Source of the DNA: Peptococcaceae bacterium
Lineage (GTDB): Bacteria > Bacillota > DSM-521 > Neomoorellales > Neomoorellaceae
Length of the DNA: 36,407 nucleotides
Reading direction: 5' to 3'
NCBI GenBank assembly: GCA_003509545.1
Contig: DOLC01000008.1
Coordinates: forward strand, 1 to 36,407
In this document: positions 33,378 through 36,407 of the stretch, piece by piece
How positions within the stretch are numbered: the stretch's first letter is position 1
Layout of the letters: each line of letters begins with the position of its first letter
The notes under the pieces: model-generated
Databases searched by the model: none
The model's input: the letters and a program-made list of their open reading frames with translations, nothing else
What the model was told of the DNA's origin: nothing
Program-made: the position numbers and the translations under genes

Positions 33378-34478
33378 TTAGTGATAACGGCGTACTATGT
33401 TGTAAAGGGTGTCGCGCTCCACCGGGATCCTTCCCGCCTCCCGTATGAGGCGCAGGAACTCCTCCGCCGGTTGATATTGGGGTGTTTCGGCTCCGGCGTC
33501 GTGGGCAATGTGTTCTTCTCTCACCGTACCATCGAGGTCGTTGACACCGAAGCTGAGGGCGATCTGGGCCATTTTGGGGGTAAGCATTATCCAAAAGGCC
33601 TTTATATGGTAGAAGTTATCCAACAACAGTCTGGCCAGGGCCAGGGTCTTTAGATCATCATAGCCGCTGGTCGGGGGCAATTCGGCCAATCCGGTGTTGG
33701 ACGGGTGGAAGGGCAGGGGGATAAAGGCCAGGAAGCCTCCCATTTCATCCTGAAGGCGGCGGAGGGCCAGGAGGTGGTCTACCCGGTCGGCCGGGCTTTC
33801 TATATGGCCGTAGAGCATGGTGGCGTTGGAGCGGATCCCGAGGCGGTGGGCTACGGCGTGCACCTTCAGCCACTCTTCGCCGCTTATCTTACGGGGGCAG
33901 ATTTTCCGGCGGACCCCCGGATTAAAGATCTCCGCCCCACCGCCGGGGAGGGAACCCAATCCGGCCTCCCTCAGGCGCAACAGTACCTCCTCCAGGGTCA
34001 ACCCGGATATTTCGCTGAGGAAAGCTATTTCTACCGCATCAAAGGCCTGAAGGTGGGCCTGGGGAAGGATTGCCTTTATTATTCTCAACATGTCTTCATA
34101 ATAACCGAAGGGGAGTTCCGGATTGAGGCCGCCGACGATATGAATTTCCGTGGGATCGTATTTCTTGAATTCCCGGGCCTTCGCGGCTATTTCTTCCAAA
34201 CTCAAAGTGTAGGCGCCCTCGGCCTCGGGCTTTCGACCGAAGGCGCAAAAGTGGCAGAGATTGCGGCAGATGTTGGTGTAGTTAATGTGGGCGTTGTTGA
34301 TAAAGTATACTTCATCGCCTACTTTGCGTCGGCGGGCGTAGTCGGCCAGATATCCCAGGGTAAGGAGGTCGTTGGCCTCCATAATCCGCAGGCCGTCTTC
34401 CCGGCTCAACCTCTGCCCCTTGAAAACCTTCTCGGCGATATCCCCCAAGGGACCCTTAAGGATGGCTTCCTCCAGCAT
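33378..34478 (-). CDS. mqnE: Aminodeoxyfutalosine synthase
   Basis: Radical SAM enzyme that joins 3-enolpyruvylbenzoate with SAM to give 6-amino-6-deoxyfutalosine. The 366-residue protein has the cluster motif NICRNLCHFCAF with Cys71, Cys75 and Cys78, HIVGGLNPELPF, and SLPGGGAEIFNP. GAGGGAA precedes the ATG. It is related to MqnC but its CRNLC motif and length assign it to MqnE. The gene follows the phosphorylase gene by 15 bp and precedes mqnA by 24 bp in one operon. Confidence 0.95.
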   Translation of the reverse strand: MLEEAILKGPLGDIAEKVFKGQRLSREDGLRIMEANDLLTLGYLADYARRRKVGDEVYFINNAHINYTNICRNLCHFCAFGRKPEAEGAYTLSLEEIAAKAREFKKYDPTEIHIVGGLNPELPFGYYEDMLRIIKAILPQAHLQAFDAVEIAFLSEISGLTLEEVLLRLREAGLGSLPGGGAEIFNPGVRRKICPRKISGEEWLKVHAVAHRLGIRSNATMLYGHIESPADRVDHLLALRRLQDEMGGFLAFIPLPFHPSNTGLAELPPTSGYDDLKTLALARLLLDNFYHIKAFWIMLTPKMAQIALSFGVNDLDGTVREEHIAHDAGAETPQYQPAEEFLRLIREAGRIPVERDTLYNIVRRYH

Positions 34479-34493
34479 TCCGTTCCCTCTTTA

Positions 34494-35375
34494 CTAATAA
34501 TTGTTCCCCCCGCGGCGGGCCCGTCCGATGTTTTCCGGCCGCAGCAGGGTATCCTTCCGCAGCTCCGGGCAGCCACACGAAGAATCTAAGGGGATCTCCA
34601 TCAATGCCTGCATTATCAAACGGGCGAAGGGCTCGGCTCCTTTGAAGAAAATATCTTTTAGAACCTTATGTTCCCAGGGCTTGACCGTCCCTTCGGCATA
34701 ATTTACCACCAGGTAAATACCGGCATAACACGCACCTATCTCTCGGGCGAGGTATACCTCTGGGCACAACGTCTGGCCGACAATATCGGCCCCCCACTGA
34801 CGAAAGGCTCTAATCTCTGCCTCGCTCTCAAAATGCCGGCCCTCGGTGACCAAATAGGTGCCGCGGCCGAATACCCGGTTCAGCGGTTGGGAGGCGGCAA
34901 CCCTTACCAGGGTATGGTGCAGGGAAGGACAGATAGGCTGGCGCATTATGCAAAGATAGTCCTCCGTCAGGGCTAGGTCCCGCCGTTGGGAAAAATCTAT
35001 ATAGTCTGTAGGTACCACGATATCCAGGGGATCTAGGAGGGGATTGATGCTTCCCACACCACCCTCAGCCACGATCTTTTTGACCCCTGCCTGGCGAAAC
35101 ACCCAGAACAGGCGGCGGGATGCCTCTCCCCAGGAGACACCCGGTAACCGGCCGTGCATTTTTACCGTCACGATCTGCCGGGGGGGATTGGTGGGTAGCG
35201 AAAAGAGTTTAAGGCTGGGGCTTGGCCCCCAGGGAGTGGCGTAAACCAGGTCATCCTCTAGAACCTCTACCCCGGGCAACTCCAGGTCTTCGGGGAGCCG
35301 AAGGGAAAAAGTACCCGAACCCCCGATTAAGGCTATAGGCACCTGTGGTATCTCTGTAGGTTGCTTCATGCCCAT
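34494..35375 (-). CDS. Nucleoside phosphorylase, MTAP/PNP family
   Basis: A 293-residue member of the methylthioadenosine phosphorylase / purine nucleoside phosphorylase family. Visible elements are the phosphate site GGSGTF (18-23), EGGVGSINP (104-112), TEGRHFESEAEI (177-188) and CPEVYLAREIGACYAGI (204-220). In MTAP two aspartates that read the 6-amino group follow this segment; here they are Asn225 and Ala227, which points to 6-oxopurine substrates. A CGC motif (Cys267, Cys269) resembles the CXC pair of thermophilic homologues. It is the first gene of the mqn operon, so it may act on futalosine-related or 5'-deoxynucleoside products. Often annotated as MTA phosphorylase. Confidence 0.85.
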   Translation of the reverse strand: MGMKQPTEIPQVPIALIGGSGTFSLRLPEDLELPGVEVLEDDLVYATPWGPSPSLKLFSLPTNPPRQIVTVKMHGRLPGVSWGEASRRLFWVFRQAGVKKIVAEGGVGSINPLLDPLDIVVPTDYIDFSQRRDLALTEDYLCIMRQPICPSLHHTLVRVAASQPLNRVFGRGTYLVTEGRHFESEAEIRAFRQWGADIVGQTLCPEVYLAREIGACYAGIYLVVNYAEGTVKPWEHKVLKDIFFKGAEPFARLIMQALMEIPLDSSCGCPELRKDTLLRPENIGRARRGGNNY

Positions 35376-35398
35376 AGAACCTTTCCTTTTCAGTAGTT

Positions 35399-35428
35399 AC
35401 TGTACCCCTTTTGGGGTTGCGACGTCAA
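35399..35428 (-). promoter_or_regulatory. Sigma-A-type promoter of the phosphorylase-mqnEAC operon
   Basis: Read on the minus strand, TTGACG (complement of 35423-35428) and TACAGT (complement of 35399-35404) are spaced by 18 bp. The spacer carries an inverted repeat AACCCCAAAAGGGGT, a possible operator. Confidence 0.65.
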
Positions 35429-35497
35429 GTCATGCCCTTAAAAATGGGGTCCCCTTCTACCGGCAACCCCAGGTCCTAAGGCGGCCCTAAAAGGCCT

Positions 35498-36226
35498 TTA
35501 GAAGGGAGGTATCGCCGGCGGCTGCCTCTTATGACGGCTTCGGGCCCTCAGCTCCTCAATGCGCTTGGCAGCCTGTGGCGGTGCTTCCCCGGTGAGGAGA
35601 TAGTTGTCCAGCACGGCATAGGTTAGTCCTATTTCGTCTTCGTCGGTTTGTCCTTGCCATAAGCCGGCAGAAGGAGGTTTATTAATAATGGCTTCCGGAA
35701 TGTCAAGATAACGGGCCAGCTCCCGCACCTGGGCCTTTACCAGACCGGCCAGGGGCAAAATGTCAACCCCGCCGTCGCCGTACTTGGTAAAGTAGCCTAT
35801 GGTAACCTCACTCTTGTTGCCCGTACCGACGACCAGGTAGTTTAGTTCGTTAGCCCAATAGTAAAGGACCGTCATACGCAACCGGGGTTTAATATTGGCC
35901 AGGGCCAGGGAACGCTCGCCCGGGACATAGGGGCTGCCCCTTAAGGCTTGTATCAAAGCGTCGTAAACTCGGTCCAAGACTACCGTTTTAGTGGGGAGGG
36001 CCAACCTTCGGGCCACCAGCTCCGCATCGGAAGCATCCTGAGGATCGCTATGGCAGGGCATAATCAAGCCAAGACTATTCTCCGGGAAGGCCCGTTTGCA
36101 GAGTGCGGCCACCACCGCGGAATCCAGACCGCCGCTCAGGCCCAGCACCACGCCTTGACAGCCACCTTCCTTCACCTTTTCCCGGATCCAGGCAACTAAC
36201 TTGTCAGCCATTTCCTTCACGGTCAT
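35498..36226 (-). CDS. nadE: NH3-dependent NAD+ synthetase
   Basis: Amidates deamido-NAD with ammonia and ATP, the final step of NAD synthesis. Starting at ATG (complement of 36224-36226) it has 242 residues and no glutaminase domain, so it uses free ammonia. The PP-loop LGLSGGLDSAVVAAL is at about 28-42, followed by PCHSDPQDASDAE, GTGNKSEVTIGYFTKYGDGG and KPPSAGLWQGQTDEDEIG. GTG one codon upstream is an alternative start. It has its own promoter and a leader with a terminator-like hairpin. Confidence 0.95.
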   Translation of the reverse strand: MTVKEMADKLVAWIREKVKEGGCQGVVLGLSGGLDSAVVAALCKRAFPENSLGLIMPCHSDPQDASDAELVARRLALPTKTVVLDRVYDALIQALRGSPYVPGERSLALANIKPRLRMTVLYYWANELNYLVVGTGNKSEVTIGYFTKYGDGGVDILPLAGLVKAQVRELARYLDIPEAIINKPPSAGLWQGQTDEDEIGLTYAVLDNYLLTGEAPPQAAKRIEELRARSRHKRQPPAIPPF

Positions 36227-36260
36227 CACATCACACCTTACGGTTGCTCAAACTCCCCCG

Positions 36261-36307
36261 AAGAAGAAAAAGCCTGGTGTCCTTGCAGCCGTAAAAGACT
36301 CCCAGGC
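36261..36307 (-). terminator. Terminator-like hairpin in the nadE leader
   Basis: On the minus strand GCCTGG (complement of 36302-36307) pairs with CCAGGC (complement of 36272-36277), extended by an inner GTC/GAC pairing, and is followed by TTTTTCTTCTTC. It lies between the nadE promoter and the gene. The hairpin loop holds TTACGGCTGC, which can pair instead with GCAACCGTAA next to the nadE ribosome site. Confidence 0.6.
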
Positions 36308-36323
36308 CTCATTGCCTCTTCTT

Positions 36324-36351
36324 ATTATACCTCTCCGCGGAGGGAAGTCAA
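36324..36351 (-). promoter_or_regulatory. Sigma-A-type promoter of nadE
   Basis: Minus strand: TTGACT (complement of 36346-36351) and a perfect TATAAT (complement of 36324-36329) with a 16-bp spacer. The leader to nadE would be about 90 nt. Confidence 0.8.
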
Positions 36352-36366
36352 GGGTTTATTGACCTG

Positions 36367-36407
36367 ACGTATCCCCAGTTTTTATTCCGGCCTGCTTGGC
36401 TTTCGCT
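36367..36407 (-). repeat. Structured repeat fragment (family 2, right copy)
   Basis: The reverse complement of this segment contains GCCAAGCAGGCCGG followed by AATAAAAACTGGGGATACG, closely matching 64-97 in the opposite orientation; about 30 of 37 aligned positions agree by eye. It is cut by the window edge. It lies just upstream of the nadE promoter. Confidence 0.55.

Noticed and set aside
33705..34589. 294-residue open frame antisense to mqnE
   Set aside because: It mirrors a well-supported radical SAM gene, has no ribosome site or recognisable motif, and is explained by GC-rich codon structure.
35470..35497. Inverted repeat after nadE as a terminator
   Set aside because: CCCTAAAAGGCCTTTAGAAGGG is near-palindromic but lacks a loop of suitable size and a T tract on the minus strand.
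1..36407. CRISPR arrays, tRNA or rRNA genes, transposase or phage genes
   Set aside because: No regularly spaced direct repeats, no cloverleaf sequences and no transposase, integrase or structural phage proteins were found on either strand.

Overview
The window looks like a chromosomal segment from a GC-rich, Gram-positive, endospore-forming anaerobe of the Firmicutes, class Clostridia. Its gene content suggests a thermophile of the Moorella/Thermanaeromonas or Desulfotomaculum type. The reasons are: spoIVA and a SpoIIP-family gene; an IspH protein fused to ribosomal protein S1; the futalosine route to menaquinone (mqnA, mqnC, mqnE); an energy-coupling cobalt transporter under a cobalamin riboswitch; and frequent GTG and TTG starts. 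The taxonomic placement is inferred from gene content and order only.

Layout, left to right. 1-442: the end of one structured repeat, a sigma-A-type promoter, a second structured repeat and a terminator, together forming a leader for the next operon. 443-6097 (+): aromatic amino acid genes aroF-pheA-tyrA-aroA, then cmk and plsC. 6175-9316 (+): ispH-rpsA fusion and fni. 9390-13428 (+): a sporulation-linked block of DUF1614 membrane protein, SpoIIP-like amidase, YIEGIA protein, its small capping subunit and two DUF3189 paralogues. 13502-19414 (+): DUF512 radical SAM protein, der, plsY, gpsA and spoIVA, closed by a terminator. The order cmk / S1 / fni / der / gpsA / spoIVA resembles the Bacillus subtilis cmk-ypfD-fni-yphA-seaA-der-gpsA-spoIVA region.

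19673-22379 (+): strong promoter, SAM-I riboswitch, metY and metX. 22473-27040 (+): own promoter, then hom-thrC-thrB-lysC. These two units supply methionine, threonine and the common aspartate pathway. 27092-27532 (-): a small membrane protein of unknown function. 27595-31150 (+): promoter, cobalamin riboswitch, cbiM-cbiN-cbiQ-cbiO, with a structured repeat lying between cbiN and cbiQ. 31180-31464 (+): a DUF3343 gene.

31466-35375 (-): nucleoside phosphorylase, mqnE, mqnA and mqnC in one tight operon. 35498-36226 (-): nadE with an attenuator-like leader. The window ends with a sequence that matches, in inverted orientation, the repeat at its left end.

The most unusual content is non-coding. 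Two copies of one structured element lie at 163-275 and 29130-29430; they share compensatory changes and the second holds a nested insert of about 185 nt in an apical loop. A related sequence occurs inverted at both window ends. Other points of interest are a terminator for the DUF3343 transcript hidden inside the convergent mqnC gene, a Shine-Dalgarno sequence inside a terminator stem, a mutually exclusive leader before nadE, and a phosphorylase in the menaquinone operon whose base-binding residues suggest 6-oxopurine specificity.
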